Assembly (NCBI GenBank): GCA_963693285.1
Contig: OY848922.1
Span: forward strand, 3,274,923 to 3,338,922
From: Xestospongia muta
Taxonomy: Eukaryota; Porifera; Demospongiae; Haplosclerida; Petrosiidae
DNA: 64,000 bases
Reading direction: 5' to 3'
Positions 36,781 to 50,780 of the stretch are shown piece after piece. The notes below the pieces were generated by a model. It made no database searches. It had not been told where the DNA came from and saw only the letters and a program-made list of their open reading frames with translations. Within the stretch, counting starts at the first letter, position 1. Each line of letters opens with the position of its first letter. A program made the translations under genes and the position numbers.

Positions 36781-39130
36781 TGTGAAACCTGGTTAAATAA
36801 GCTGATCTAAAGAGTTTAGTAAGTTTATCCGTCTTAAATATACTAATAAAGTAGTCTAAATAGGTTAAAACTCTAAAATAAACAATTTAGAGCTTTTTGA
36901 AAGTTAAAAAAGATTACAAATTAAGTGTGAAAACTGGTTAAATAAGCGGGTCTAAAGAGTTTTGTAAGTTTATCTGTCTTAAATATACTAATAAAGTAGT
37001 CTAAATAGGTTAAAACTCTAAAATAAACAATATAGAGCTTTTTGAAAGTTAAAAAAGATTAGAAATTAAGTGTGAAACCTGGTTAAATAAGCTGATCTAA
37101 AGAGTTTAGTAAGTTTATCTGTCTTAAATATACTAATAAAGAGGTCTAAATAGGTAAAACTCTAAAATAAACAATTTAGAGCTTTTTGAAAGTTAAAAAA
37201 GATTAGAAATAAAGTGTGAAAACTGGTTAAATAAGCAGATCTAAAGAGTTTAGTAAGTTTATCTGTCTTAAATATACTAATAAAGTAGTCTAAATAGGTT
37301 AAAACTCTAAAATAAAGACTTTAGAGCTTTTTGAAAGTTAAAAAAGATTAGAAATTAACTGTGAAAACTGGTTAAAAAGGTGATCTAAAGAGTTTAGTAA
37401 GTTTATCTGTCTGAAATATACTAATAAAGATGCCTAAATAGGTTAAAACTCTAAAATAAACAATTTAGAGCTTTTTGAAAGTTAAAAAATATTAGAAATT
37501 AACTGTGAAAACTGGTTAAATAAGGTGATCTAAAGAGTTTAGTAAGTTTATCTGTCTTCAATAAACTAATAAAGTAGTCTAAATAGGTTAAAACTCTAAA
37601 ATAACGAGTTTAGAGCTTTTTGAAAGTTAAAAAAGATTAGAAATTAAGTGTGAAAACTTGTTAAATAAGCTGATCTAAAGAGTTTAGTAAGTTTATCTGT
37701 CTTAAATATACTAAGAAAAGAGGCCTAAATAGGTTAAATCTCTAAAATTAACCATTTAGAGTTTGTTAAAGTTAAAAAAGATTAGAAATTAAGTGTGAAA
37801 ACTGGTTAAATAAAGTGATCTAAAGAGTTTAGTAGGTTTATCTGTCTTAAATATACTAATAAAGTAGTCTAAATAGGTTAAAACTCTAAAATAAAGTGTT
37901 TAGAGCTTTGTGAAATTAAAAAAGATTAGAAAGTAACTGTGAAAACTGGTTAAATAAGCTGATCTAAAGAGTTTAGTAAGTTTATCTGTCTTAAATATAC
38001 CAATAAAGAGGTCTAAAAAGGTTAAAACTCTAAAATAAACAATTTAGAGCTTTTTGAAAGTTAAAAAAGATTAAAAATTAAGTGTGAAAACTGGTTAAAT
38101 AAGCTGATCTAAAGAGTTTAGTAAGTTTATCTGTCTTAAATATACTAATGAAGAGGTCTAAATAGGTTAAAACTCTAAAATAAACAATTTTGAGCATTTT
38201 GAGAGTTAAAAAAGATTAGAAACTAACTGTGAAAACTTGTTAAATTAGCGGATATAAAGAGTTTAGTAAGTTCATCTGTCTTAAATATACCAATAAACAT
38301 GTCTAAATAGGTTGAAATTCTAAAATAAACAATTAGAGCTTTTTGAAAGTTAAAAAAGATTAGAAATTAAGTGTGAAAACTGGTTAAATAAGCTGATCTA
38401 AAGAGTTTAGTAAGTTTATTTCTCTTAAATATACTAATAAAGAGGTCTAAATAGGTGAAACCTCTAAAATAAACAATTTAGAGCTTTTTGAAAGTTAAAA
38501 AAGATTAGAAATTAAGTATGAAAACTGGTTAAATAAGTGGGTCTAAAGAGTTTAGTAAGTTTATCTGTCTTAAATATACTAATAAAGTAGTCTAAATTGG
38601 TTAAAACTGTAAAATGAAGTGTAAAGCGCATTTTGAAAGGTAAAAAAATTAGAAATTAACTGTGAAAACTGGTTAAATAAGGTGATCTAAAGAGTTTAGA
38701 AAGTATATCTATCTTAAATATACGAATAAAGATGCCTAAATAGGTTAAAAGTCTAAAATAAACAATTTAGAGCTTTTTGAAAGTTAAAAAATATTAGAAA
38801 TTAAGTGTGAAAACTGGTTAAATAAGGTGATCTAAAGAGTTTAGTAAGTTTATCTGTCTTAAATAAACTAATAAAGTAGTCTAAATAGGTTAAAACTCTA
38901 AAATAAAGAGTTTAGAGCTTTTTGAAAGTTAAAAAAGATTAGAAATTAAGTGTGAAAACTGGTTAAATAAGCTGATCTAAAGAGTTTAGTAAGTTTATCT
39001 ATCTTAAATATACTAATAAAGTAGTCTAAATAGGTTAAAACTCTAAAATAAATTGTTTAGAGCTTTTTCAAAGTTAAAAAAGATTTGAAATTAATTGTGA
39101 AAACTGATAAATAAGCTGATCTAAAGAGTT
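36781..39130 (+). repeat. Mixed monomers without a clear local HOR
   Basis: Monomers of several classes (AGATGCCT, AGAGGTCT, GCGGGTC, AGGTGATC) alternate. Individual units resemble those in the 10-33 kb blocks (for example AAAGATGCC at 37427 and 38722, GAAAAGAGGCC at 37715). I could not establish a duplication of several consecutive monomers inside this stretch by eye. Confidence 0.6.
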
Positions 39131-39159
39131 TAGTAAGTTTATTTGTCTTAAATATACTA

Positions 39160-39620
39160 AAAAGTAGTGTAGATAGGTTAAACCTCTAAAATAAAGTGTT
39201 TAGAGCTTTTTGAAAGTTAAAAAAGATTAGAAATTAAGTGTGAAAACTGGTTAAACATAAGCTGATCTAAAGAGTTTAGTAAGTTTATCTGTCTTAAATA
39301 TACTAAAAAGTAGTGTAGATAGGTTAAACCTCTAAAATAAAGTGTTTAGAGCCATTTGAAAGTTAAAAAAGATTAGAAATTAAGTGTGAAAACTGGTTAA
39401 ACATAAGCTGATCTAAAGAGTTTAGTAAGTTTATCTGTCTTAAATATACTAAAAAAGTAGTGTAGATAGGTTAAACCTCTAAAATAAAGTGTTTAGAGCC
39501 ATTTGAAAGTTAAAAAAGATTAGAAATTAAGTGTGAAAACTGGTTAAACATAAGCTGATCTAAAGAGTTTAGTAAGTTTATCTGTCTTAAATATACTAAT
39601 AAAGAGGTCTAAATACGTTA
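39160..39620 (+). repeat. Three near-identical monomers with a CA insertion
   Basis: The variant GTTAAACATAAGCTG, 2 bp longer than standard, occurs with its AAACATAA at 39253, 39399 and 39546, in units of 146-147 bp. These also share AGTAGTGTAGATAGG, ACTAAAAAGTAG or ACTAAAAAAGTAG (missing ATA), and in two cases GAGCCATTTGAAAG. An isolated related unit lies near 34,043. Confidence 0.87.
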
Positions 39621-41715
39621 AAACTCTAAAATAAACAATTCAGAACTTTTTGAAAGTTAAAAGAGATTAGAAATTAAGTGTGAAAACTGGTTCAATAAGC
39701 GGGTCTAAAGAGTTTAGTAAGTTTATCTGTCTTAAATATACTAATAAAGTAGTCCAAATTGGTTAAAACTCTAAAATGAAGTGTTAAGCGCATTTTGAAA
39801 TTTAAAGAAATTAGAAATTAACTGTGAAAACTGGTTAAATAAGGTGATCTAAAGAGTTTAGTAAGTTTATCTCTCTTAAATATACTAATAAAGTAGTCTA
39901 AATAGATTAAAACTCAAACATAAAGTGTTAAGAGCTTTTTGAAAGTTAAAAAAGATTAGAAATTAAGTATGAAAACTGGTTAAATAAGCTGATCTAAAGA
40001 GTTTAGTAAGTTTATCTGTCTTAAATATACTAATAACGTAGTCTAAATAGGTTAAAACTCTAAAATAAAGAGATTAGAGCTTTCTGAAAGTTAAGAAAGA
40101 TTAGAAATTAAGAGTGAAAACTGGTTAAATAAGCTGATCTAAAGAGTTTAGTAGGTTTATCTGTCTTAAATATACTAATAAAGTAGTCTAAATAGGTTAA
40201 AACTCTAAAATAAAGTGTTTAGAGCTTTGTGAAATTAAAAAAGATTAGAAAGTAACTGTGAAAACTGGTTATTAAGCTGATCTAAAGAGTTTAGTAAGTT
40301 TATCTGTCTTAAATATACTAATAAAGTAGTCTAAATAGGTTAAAACTCTAAAATAAAGACTTTAGAGCGTTTTGAAAAAAAAGATTAGAAATTAAGTGTG
40401 AAAACTGGTTAAATAAGCTGATCTAAAGAGTTTAGTAAGTTTATCTGTCTTAAATATACTAATAAAGTAGTCTAAATACGTTAAAACTCTAAAATAAAGA
40501 GTTTAGAGCTTTTTGAAAGTTAAAAAAGATTAGAAACTAACTGTGAAAACTGGTTAAATTAGGGGATATAAAGAGTTTAGTAAGTTTATCTGTCTTAAAT
40601 ATACCAATAAAGAGGTCTAAATAGGTTAAAACTCTAAAATAAACAATTTAGAGCTTTTTGAAAGTTAAAAAAGATTAGAAATTAAGTGTGAAAACTGGTT
40701 AAATAAGCTGATCTAAAGAGTTTAGTAAGTTTATCTGTCTTAAATATGCTAATAAAGAGGTCTAAATAGGTTAAAACTCTAAAATAAACAATTTAGAGCT
40801 TTTTGAAAGTTAAAAAAGATTAGAAATTAAGTGTGAAAACTGGTTAAATAAGCTGATCTAAAGAGTTTAGTAAGTTTATCTGTCTTAAATATACTAACAA
40901 AGAGGTCTAAATATGTTAAAACTCTAAAATAAACAATTTAGACCTTTTTGAAAGTTAGAAAAGATTAGAAACTAACTGTGAAAACGGGTTCAATTAGCGG
41001 ATATAAAGAGTTTAGTAAGTTTATTTATCTTAAATATACCAATAAAGAGGTCTAAATAGGTTAAAACTCTAAAATAAACAATTTAGAGCTTTTTGAAAGT
41101 TAAAAAAGATTAGAAATTAAGTGTGAAAACTGGTTAAATAAGCTGATCTAAAGAGTTTAGTAAGTTTATCTGTCTTAAATATACTAATAAAGAGGTCTAA
41201 ATAGGTTAAAACTCTAAAATAAACAATTTAGTGCTTTTTGAAAGTTAAAAAGATTAGAAATTTAGTGTGAAAACTGGTTAAATAAGCGGGTCTAAAGAGT
41301 TTAGTAAGTTTATCTGTCTTAAATATACTAATAAAGTAGTCTAAATTGGTTAAAACTCTAAAATGAAGTGTTAAGCGCAATTTGAAAGTTAAAAAAATTA
41401 GAAATTAACTGTGAAAACTGGTTAAATAAGGTGATCTAAAAAGTTTAGTAAGTTTATCTGTCTTAAATATACTAATAAAGAGGTCCAAATAGGTTAAAAC
41501 TCTAAAATAAACAATTTAGAGCTTTTTGAAAGTTAAAAAAGATTAGAAATGAAGTGTGAAAACTGGTTAAATAAGCTGATCTAAAGAGTTTGGTAAGTTT
41601 ATCAGTCTTAAATATACTAATAAAGAGGTCTAAATAGGTTAAAACTCTAAAATAAACAGTTTAGACCTTTTTGAAAGTTAAAAAAGATTAGAAACTAACT
41701 GTGAAAACTGGTTAA
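39621..41715 (+). repeat. Mixed monomers without a clear local HOR
   Basis: Standard monomers of the AGAGGTCT / CAATTTAGAGC class mixed with GCGGGTC and TAAGCGCA units. Some runs resemble 16-17 kb (GCGTTTTGAAAAAAAAGATT near 40,367 and 16,48x), suggesting old long-range duplication. No local tandem HOR is obvious. Confidence 0.6.
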
Positions 41716-42300
41716 ATTAGGTGATATAAAGAGTTTAGTAAGTTTATCTGTCTTAAATATACCAATAAAGAGGTCTAAATAGGTTAAAACTCTAAAATAA
41801 ACAATATAGAGCTTTTTAAAAGTTAAAAAAGATTAGAAATTAACTGTGAAAACTGGTTAAATAAGCTGATCTAAACAGTTTAGTAAGTTTATCTGTCTTA
41901 AATATGCTAATAAAGAGGTCTAAATAGGTTAAAACTCTAAAATAAACAATTTAGAGCTTTTTGAAAGTTAAAAAAGATTAGAAATTAAGTGTGAAAACTG
42001 GTTAAATTAGGTGATATAAAGAGTTTAGTAAGTTTATCTGTCTTAAATATACGAATAAATAGGTCTAAATAGGTTAAAACTCTAAAATAAACAATATAGA
42101 GCTTTTTAAAAGTTAAAAAAGATTTGAAATTAAGTGTGAAAACTGGTTAAATAAGCTGATCTAAACAGTTTAGTAAGTTTATCTGTCTTAAATATGCTAA
42201 TAAAGAGGTCTAAATAGGTTAAAACTCTAAAATAAACAATTTAGAGCTTTTTGAAAGTTAAAAAAGATTAGAAATTAAGTGTGAAAACTGGTTAAATAAG
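41716..42300 (+). repeat. Dimer HOR, 290 bp, two copies
   Basis: ACAATATAGAGCTTTTTAAA occurs at 41801 and 42091. Both are preceded by a unit with AAATTAGGTGATATAAAG and followed by one with GATCTAAACAGTTTAG and AAATATGCTAATAAAG. Confidence 0.87.
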
Positions 42301-42346
42301 CTGATCTAAAGAGTTTAGTAAGTTTATCTGTCTTAAATACACTAAT

Positions 42347-45000
42347 AATCTAGTCTAAATAGGTTAAAACTGTAAAATAAAGTGTTTAGAGCTTTTTGAA
42401 AGTTAAAAAAGATTAGAAATTAACTGTGAAAACTGGTTAAAAAAGCTGATCTAATGAGTTTAGTAAGTTATCTGTCTTAATTATACTAATAAAGTAGTCT
42501 AAATAGGTTAAAACTCTAACATAATGTGTTTAGACCTTTTTAAAAGTCAAAAAAGATTAAAATTAAGTTTGAAAACCTTTTAAATAAGCAGATCTAAAGA
42601 GTTTAGCAAGTTTATCTATCTTAAATATACTAATAAAGTAGTCTAAATAGGTTAAAACTCTAAAATAAAGAGTTTAGAGCTTTTTGAAAGTTAAAAAAGA
42701 TTAGAAATTAACTGTGAAAACTAAATAAATTACCTAATCTAAAGAGTTTAGTAAGTTCATCTGTCTTAAATATACTAATAAAGTAGTCTAAATACGTTAA
42801 AACTCTAAAATAAAGAGTTTAGAGCTTTTTGAAAGTTAAAAAAGATTGGAAATTAAGTGTGAAAACTGGTTAAATATGCTGATCTAAAGAGTTTAGTAAA
42901 TTTATGTCTTAAATTTACTAATAAAGTAGCTAAATAGGTTAAAACTCTAAAATAAAGAGTTTAGAGGTTTTTGAAAGTTAAAAAAGATTAGAAATTAAGT
43001 GTGAAAACTGGTTAAATAAACTGATCTAAAGAGTTTAGTAAGTTTATCTGTCTTAAATATACTAATAAAGTAGTCTAAATAGGTTAAAACTCTAAAATAA
43101 AGAGTTTAGAGGTTTTTGAAAGTTAAAAAAGATTAGAAATTAAGTGTGAAAACTGGTTAAATAAACTGATCTAAAGAGTTTAGTAAGTTTATCTGTCTTA
43201 AATATGCTAATAAATAGTCTAAATAGGTTAAAACTCTAAAATAAAGTGTTTAGAGCTTTTTGAAAGTTAAAAAAGATTAGAAATTAAGTGTGAAATCTGG
43301 TTAAATAAGGTGATCTAAAGAGTTTAGTAAGTTTATCTGTCTTAAATATGCTAATAAAGAGGTCTAAATAGGTTAAAACTCTAAAATAAACAATTTAGAG
43401 CTTTTTGAAAGTTAAAAAAGATTAGAAATTAAGTGTGAAAACTGGTTAAATAAGCTGATCTAAAGAGTTTAGTAAGTTTATCTGTCTTAAATACACTAAT
43501 AAACTAGTCTAAATAGGTTAAAACTGTAAAATAAAGTGCTTAGAGGTTTTTGAAAGTTAAAAAAGATTAGAAATTAACTGTGAAAACTGGTTAAAAAAGC
43601 TGATCTAATGAGTTTAGCAAGTTATCTGTCTTAATTATACTAATAAAGTAGTCTAAATAGGTTAAAACTCTAACATAATGTGTTTAGACCTTTTTAAAAG
43701 TCAAAAAAGATTAAAATTAAGTTTGAAAACCTTTTAAATAAGCAGATCTAAAGAGTTTAGCAAGTTTATCTCTCTTAAATATACTAATAAAGTAGTCTAA
43801 ATAGGTTAAAACTCTAAAATAAAGAGTTTAGAGGTTTTTGAAAGTTAAAAAAGATTGGAAATTAAGTGTGAAAACTGGTTAAATATGCTGATCTAAAGAG
43901 TTTAGTAAATTTATGTCTTAAATTTACTAATAAAGTAGTCTAAATAGTTTAAAACTCTAAAATAATGAGTTTAGAGCCTTTTGAAAGTTAAGAAAGATTA
44001 GAAATTAAGAGTAAAAACTGGTTAAATAAGCTGATCTAAAGAGTTTAGTAAGTTTATCTGTCTTAAATATACTAATAAAGTAGTCTAAATAGGTTAAAAC
44101 TCTAAAATAAAGAGTTTAGAGGTTTTTGAAAGTTAAAAAAGATTAGAAATTAAGTGTGAAAACTGGTTAAATAAACTGATCTAAAGAGTTTAGTAAGTTT
44201 ATCTGTCTTAAATATGCTAATAAATAGTCTAAATAGGTTAAAACTCTAAAATAAAGTGTTTAGAGCTTTTTGAAAGTTAAAAAAGATTAGAAATTAAGTG
44301 TGAAAACTGGTTAAATAAGGTGATCTAAAGAGTTTAGTAAGTTTATCTGTCTTAAATATGCTAATAAAGAGGTCTAAATAGGTTAAAACTCTAAAATAAA
44401 CAATTTAGAGCTTTTTGAAAGTTAAAAAAGATTAGAAATTAAGTGTGAAAACTGGTTAAATAAGCTGATCTAAAGAGTTTAGTAAGTTTATCTGTCTTAA
44501 ATACACTAATAAACTAGTCTAAATAGGTTAAAACTGTAAAATAAAGTGCTTAGAGGTTTTTGAAAGTTAAAAAAGATTAGAAATTAACTGTGAAAACTGG
44601 TTAAAAAAGCTGATCTAATGAGTTTAGCAAGTTATCTGTCTTAATTATACTAATAAAGTAGTCTAAATAGGTTAAAACTCTAACATAATGTGTTTAGACC
44701 TTTTTAAAAGTCAAAAAAGATTAAAATTAAGTTTGAAAACCTTTTAAATAAGCAGATCTAAAGAGTTTAGCAAGTTTATCTCTCTTAAATATACTAATAA
44801 AGTAGTCTAAATAGGTTAAAACTCTAAAATAAAGTGTTTAGAGCTTTTTGAAAGTTAAAAAAGATTAGAAATTAACTGTGAAAACTGGTTAAATAAGCTG
44901 ATCTGAAGAGGTTAGTAAGTTTATCTGTCTTAAATATACTAATAAAGTAGTCTAAATAGGTTAAAACTCTAAAATAAAGAGTTTAGAGCTTTTTGAAAGT
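42347..45000 (+). repeat. 7/8-mer HOR, three copies (1154 and 1010 bp spacing)
   Basis: The CTAGTCT variant following ATACACTAATAA starts at 42347, 43501 and 44511. Each is followed in order by AACTGTAAAATAAAGTG, GATCTAATGAGTTTAG, CTAACATAATGTGTTTAG and AAAAGTCAAAAAAGATT with an AACCTTTTAAATAAGC unit. The first spacing is about 8 monomers and the second exactly 1010 bp (7 monomers). Copy 1 contains monomers with AAATTACCTAATC that copy 2 lacks. Confidence 0.9.
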
Positions 45001-46053
45001 TAAAAAAGATTAGAAAGTAACTGTGAAAACTGGTTAAATAAGCTGATTTAAAGAGTTTTGTGAGTTTATCTGTCTTAAATATACTAATAAAGTAGTCTCA
45101 ATAGGTTAAAACTCTAAAATAAAGAGTTTAGAGCTTTTTGAAAGTTAAAAAAGATTAGAAATTAACTGTGAAAACTAAATAAATTACCTAATCTAAAGAG
45201 TTTAGTAAGTTCATCTGTCTTAAATATACTAATAAAGTAGTCTAAATTCGTTAAAACTCTAAAATAAAGAGTTTAGAGCTTTTAGAAAGTTAAAAAAGAT
45301 TGGAAATTAAGTGTGAAAACTGGTTAAATATACTGATCTAAAGAGTTTAGTATGTTTATGTCTTAAATATACTAATAAAGTAGTCTAAATAGTTTAAAAC
45401 TCTAAAATAATGAGTTTAGAGCCTTTTGAAAGTTAAGAAAGATTAGAAATTAAGAGTAAAAACTGGTTAAATAAGCTGATCTAAAGAGTTTAGTAAGTTT
45501 ATCTGTCTTAAATATACTAATAAAGTAGTCTAAATAGGTTAAAACTCTAAAATAAAGAGTTTAGAGGTTTTTGAAAGTTAAAAAAGATTACAAATTAAGT
45601 GTGAAAACTGGTTAAATAAACTGATCTAAAGAGTTTAGTAAGTTTATCTGTCTTAAATATGCTAATAAATAGTCTAAATAGGTTAAAACTCTAAAATATA
45701 GTGTTTAGAGCTTTTTGAAAGTTAAAAAAGATTAGAAATTAAGTGTGAAAACTGGTTAAATAAGCTGATCTAAAGAGTTTAGTAAGTTTATCTGTCTTAA
45801 ATATACTAATAAAGTAGTTTAAATAGGTTAAAACTCTAAAATAAAGTGTTTAAAGCTTTTTCAAAGTTAAAAAAGATTAGAAATTAACTGTGAAAACTGG
45901 TTAAAAAAGCTGATCTAATGAGTTTAGTAAGTTTATCTGTCTTAAATATACTAATAAAGTAGTCTAAATAGGTTAAAACTCTAAAATAAAGTGTTTAGAC
46001 CTTTTTGAAAGTTAAAAAAGATTAGAAATTAAGTTTGAAAACGTTTTAAATAA

Positions 46054-47010
46054 GCAGATCAAAAGAGTTTAGTAAGTTTATCTATCTTAAATATACTAAT
46101 AAAGTACTCTAAATAGATTAAAACTCTAAAATAAAGAGTTTAGAGCTTTTTGAAAGTTAAAAAAATTAGAAAGTAACTGTGAAAACTGAATAAATTAGCT
46201 AATCTAAAGAGTTTAGTGAGTTTATCTGTCTTAAATATACTAATAAAGTAGTCTAAATAGGTTAAAACTCTAAAATAAAGTGTTTAGAGCCTTTTAAAGT
46301 TAAAAAAGATTAGAAATTAAGTGTGAAAACCGGTTAAATATGCTGATCTAAAGAGTTTAGTAAGTTTATATCTTAAATATACTAATAAAGTAGTCTAAAT
46401 AGTTTAAAACTCTAAAATAAAGTGTTTCGAGCTTTTTGAAAGTTAAAAAAGATTAGAAAGTAACTGTGAAAACTGGTTAAATAAGCTGATCTAAAGAGTT
46501 TAGTAAGTTTATCTGTCTTAAATATACTAATAAAGTAGTCTAAATAGGTTAAAACTCTAAAATAAAGTGTTTAGACCTTTTTGAAAGTTAAAAAAGATTA
46601 GAAATTAAGTTTGAAACCGTTTTAAATAAGCAGATCAAAAGAGTTTAGTAAGTTTATCTGTCTTAAATATACTAATAAAGTACTCTAAATAGGTTAAAAC
46701 TCTAAAATAAAGAGTTTAGAGCTTTTTGAAAGTTAAAAAAATTAGAAAGTAACTGTTAAAACTGAATAAATTAGCTAATCTAAAGAGTTTAGTGAGTTTA
46801 TCTGTCTTAAATATACTAATAAAGTAGTCTACATAGGTTAAAACTCTAAAATAAAGTGTTTAGAGCCTTTTAAAGTTAAAAAAGATTGGAAATTAAGTGT
46901 GAAAACCGGTTTAATATGCTGATCTGAAGAGTTTAGTAAGTTTATGTCTTAAATATACTAATAAAGTAGTCTAAATAGTTTAAAACTCTAAAATAAAGTG
47001 TTTCGAGCTT
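46054..47010 (+). repeat. 4-mer HOR, 576 bp, two copies
   Basis: GCAGATCAAAAGAG at 46054/46630 and GTGTTTCGAGC at 46422/46998 are both 576 bp apart. The units between them, with GAGCCTTTTAAAGTT and AAATTAGCTAATC, also recur in order. Confidence 0.88.
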
Positions 47011-48240
47011 TTTGAAAGTTAAAAAAGATTAGAAAGTAATTGTGAAAACTGGTTAAATAAGCTGATCTAAAGAGTTTAGTAAGTTTATCTGTCTTAAATA
47101 TACTAATAAAGTAGTCTGAATAGGTTAAAACTCTAAAATAAAGTGTTTAGAGCTTTTTTAAAGTTAAAAAAGATTAGAAATTAACTGCAAAAACTGGTTA
47201 AATAAGCTGATCTCAAAAGTTTAGTAAGTTTATCTGTCTTAAATATACTAATAAGGTAGTTTAAATATGTTAAAACTCTAAAATAAAGTGTTTAGAGCTT
47301 TTAGAAAGTTAAAAAAGATTAGAAATTAACTGTGAAAACTGGTTAAATAAGCTGATCTAAAGAGTTTAGTAAGTTTATCTGTCTTAAATATACTAAATAA
47401 ACTAGTCTAAAAAGGTTAAAACTCTAAAGTAAAGTGTTTAGAGCTTTTAGAAAGTTAAAAAAGATTAGAAATTAACTGTGAAAACTGGTTAAATAAACTG
47501 ATCTAAAGAGTTTAGTAAGTTTATCTGTCTTAAATATACTAATAAAGTAGTCTAAATAGGTTAAAACTCTAAAATTAAGAGTTTAGAGCCTTTTGAAACT
47601 TAAAAAAGATTAGAAATTAACTTTGAAAACTGGTTAAATTAGATGATCTAAATGCTTTAGTGAGTTATCTGTCTTAAATATACTAATATAGTCTAAATAG
47701 GTTAAAACTCTAAAATAAAGAGTTTAGAAGTTTTGGAGAGTTTAAAAAGATTAGAAATTAATTGTGAAAACTGGTTAAATAAGCTGATCTAAAGAGTTCA
47801 GTAAGTTTATCTGTCTTAATTATACTAATAAAGTAGTCTAAATAGGTTAAAACTATAAAATAAAGTGTTTATAGCTTTTTGAAAGATAAAAAGATTAGAA
47901 ATTAACTGTGAAAACTAGTTAAAGAAACTAATCTAAAGAGTATAGTAAGTTTATCTGTCTTAAATATACTAATAAAGTAGTCTAAATAGGTTAAAACTCT
48001 AAAATAAAGAGTTTAGAGCTTTTTGAAAGTTTAAAAAGATTAGAAATTAACTGTGAAAACTGGTTAAATAAGCTGATCTAAAGAGTTTAGTAAGTTTATC
48101 TGACTTAATTATATTAATAAAGTAGTCTAAATAGGTTAAAACTCTAAAATAAAGAGTTTAGAGCTTTTTGAAAGTTAAAAAAGATTAAAAATGAAGAGTG
48201 AAAACTGGTTAAATAAGCGGATCTAAAGAGTTTAGTAAGT

Positions 48241-50640
48241 TTATGTCTTAATTATGTTAATAAAGTAGTCTAAATAGGTTAAAACTCTAAAATAAAGTGT
48301 TTAGAGCTTTTTGAAAGTTAAAAAGATTAGAAAATAACTGTGAAAACTGGTTAAATAAGCTGATCTAAAGAGTTTAGTAAGTTTATCTCTCTTAAATATA
48401 CTAATAAAGTAGTCTAAATAGGTTAAAACTCTAAAATAAAGAGTTAAGACCTTTTTGAAAGTTAAAAAAAATTAGAAATTAACTGTGAAAACTGTTAAAT
48501 AAGTTGATCTAAAGAGTTTAGTAAGTTAATCTGTCTTAAATATACTAATAAAATAGTCTAAATAGGTTAAAACTCAAAAAAAAATTGTTTAGAGCTTTTG
48601 AAAGTTAAAAAAGATTAGAAATTAAGTGCGAAATCTGGTTAAATAAGTTGATCTAAAGAGTTTAGTAAGTTTATCTGTCTTAAATATAATAATAAAGTAG
48701 TCTAAATATTTAAAACTCTAAAAATTAAGAGTTTAGAGCTTTATGAAAGTTCAAAAAGATTAGAAATTAAACGCGAAAGCTGGCTGAACAAGCTGATCTA
48801 AACAGTTTAGTAAGTTTATCTGTCTTAAATATACTAATAAAGTAGTGTAAATAGGTTAAAACTCTAAAATAAAGAGTTTATAGCTTTTTGAAAGTTAAAA
48901 AAGATTAGAAATTAACTGTGAAAAATGGTTAAATAAGCTGATCTAAAGAGTTTAGTAAGTTTCTCTGTCTTAAATATACTAATAAAGTAGTCGAAACAAG
49001 TTAAAACTCTAAAAAAAGTGTTTGGAGCTTTTTGAAAGTTAAAAAAGATTAGAAATTAACAGTGAAAACTGGTTAAATAAGCTGATCTAAAGAGTTTAGT
49101 AAGTTTATCTGTCTTAAATACACTAATAAAGTAGTCTAAAGAGGTTAAAACTCTAAAATAAAGAGTTTAGAGCTTCTTGAAAGTTAAAAAAGATTAGAAA
49201 TTAACTGTGAAAACTCATTAAATAATCTGATCTAAAGAGTTATTAAGTTTATCTGTCTTAAATATACTAATAAAGTAGTCTAAATAGATTAAAAGTCTAA
49301 AATAAAGAGTTTAGAGCTTTTTGAAAGTTAAAAAAGATTAGAAATTAACTGTGAAAACTGGTTAAATAAGCTGATCTAAAGAGTTTAGTAAGTTTATCTT
49401 TCTTAAATATACTAATACAGTAGTCTAAATAGGTTAAAACTCTAAAATAAAGAGTTTAGTGCTTTCTGAAAGTTAAAAAAGATTAGAAATTAACTGTGAA
49501 AACTGGTTAAATAAGTTGATCTAAAGAGTTTAGTAAGTTTATCTGTTTTAAATTTTCTAATAAAGTAGTCTAAATAGGTTAAACCTCTAAAATAAAGACT
49601 TTAGAGCTTTTTCAAAGTTAAAAAAGATTAGAAACTAACTGTGAAAACTGGTTAAATTAGCGGATATAAAGAGTTTAGTAAGTTTATCTGTCTTAAATAT
49701 ACTAATAAAGAGGTCTAAATTGGTTAAAACTCTAAAATAAAGAATATAGAGCTTTTTAATAGTTAAAAAAGATTAGAAATTAAGTGTGAAAACTGGTTAA
49801 TTAAGCTGATCTAAAGAGTTTAGTAAGTTTATCTGTCTTAAATACACTATTAAAGTAGTGTAAATAGGTTAAAACTCTAAAATAAAGAGTTTAGAGCTTT
49901 TTGAAAGTTAAAAAAGATTAGAAATTAACTGTGAAAACTGGTTAAATAAGCGGATCTAAAGAGTTTAGTAAGTTTATGTCTTAATTATATTAATAAAGTA
50001 GTCTAAATAGGTTAAAACTCTAAAATAAAGTGTTTAGAGCTTTTTGAAAGTTAAAAAGATTAGAAAATAACTGCGAAAACTGGTTAAATAAGCTGATCTA
50101 AAGAGTTTAGTAAGTTTATCTGTCTTAAATATACTAATAAAGTAGTCTAAAGAGGTTAAAACTCTAAAATAAAGAGTTAAGACCTTTTTGAAAGTTAAAA
50201 AAGATTAGAAATTAACTGTGAAAACTGTTAAATAAGCTGATCTAAAGAGTTTAGTAAGTTAATCTGTCTTAAATATACTAATAAGATAGTCTAAATAGGT
50301 TAAAACTCAAAAAAAAATTGGTTAGAGCTTTTTGAAAGTTAAAAAAGATTAGAAATTAAGTGCGAAAACTGGTTAAATAAGTTGATCTAAAGAGTTTAGT
50401 AAGTTTATCTGTCTTAAATATACTAATAAAGTAGTCTAAATATTTAAAACTCTAAAAATTAAGAGTTTAGAGCTTTTTGAAAGTTCAAAAAGATTAGAAA
50501 TTAAATGCGAAAGCTGGCTGAACAAGCTGATCTAAAGAGTTTAGTAAGTTTATCTGTCTTAAATATACTAATAAAGTAGTGTAAATAGGTTAAAACTCTA
50601 AAATAAAGAGTTTATAGCTCTTTGAAAGTTAAAAAAGATT
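48241..50640 (+). repeat. 12-mer HOR, about 1734 bp, partial second copy
   Basis: TTATGTCTTAATTAT at 48241/49974 and TGGCTGAACAAGC at 48781/50515 are 1733-1734 bp apart. The intervening order is the same: AGAAAATAACTG, GAGTTAAGACC, a CAAAAAAAAATTG unit, then TATTTAAAACTCTAAAAATT. Copy 2 ends near 50,640 and does not carry the later TTTCTCTGTC and GTTTGGAGC units of copy 1 (48,96x-49,03x). Confidence 0.87.
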
Positions 50641-50780
50641 AGAAATTAACTGTGAAAACTGGTTAAATTAGCTGATCTAAAGAGTTTAGTAAGTTTATCT
50701 GTCTTAAATATACTAATAAAGTAGTCTAAATAGGTTAAAAATCTAAAATAAAGAGTTTAGAGCTTTTTGAAAGTTAAAAA

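Larger units (their letters stand above)
45000..50780 (+). repeat. 40-mer HOR, copy 1 (5774 bp)
   Basis: Markers recur 5771-5774 bp downstream across the block: ATTA(C/G)CTAATC 45185/50959, the AATGAGTTTAGAGCC unit 45411/51185, GCAGATCAAAAG 46054/51828, GTGTTTCGAGC 46422/52195, TTATGTCTTAATTAT 48241/54012 and TGGCTGAACAAGC 48781/54554. In the middle (47.4 kb) matching units are shifted by one to three monomers. The HOR contains its own smaller duplications (4-mer at 46.0-47.0, 12-mer from 48.2 kb). Confidence 0.85.
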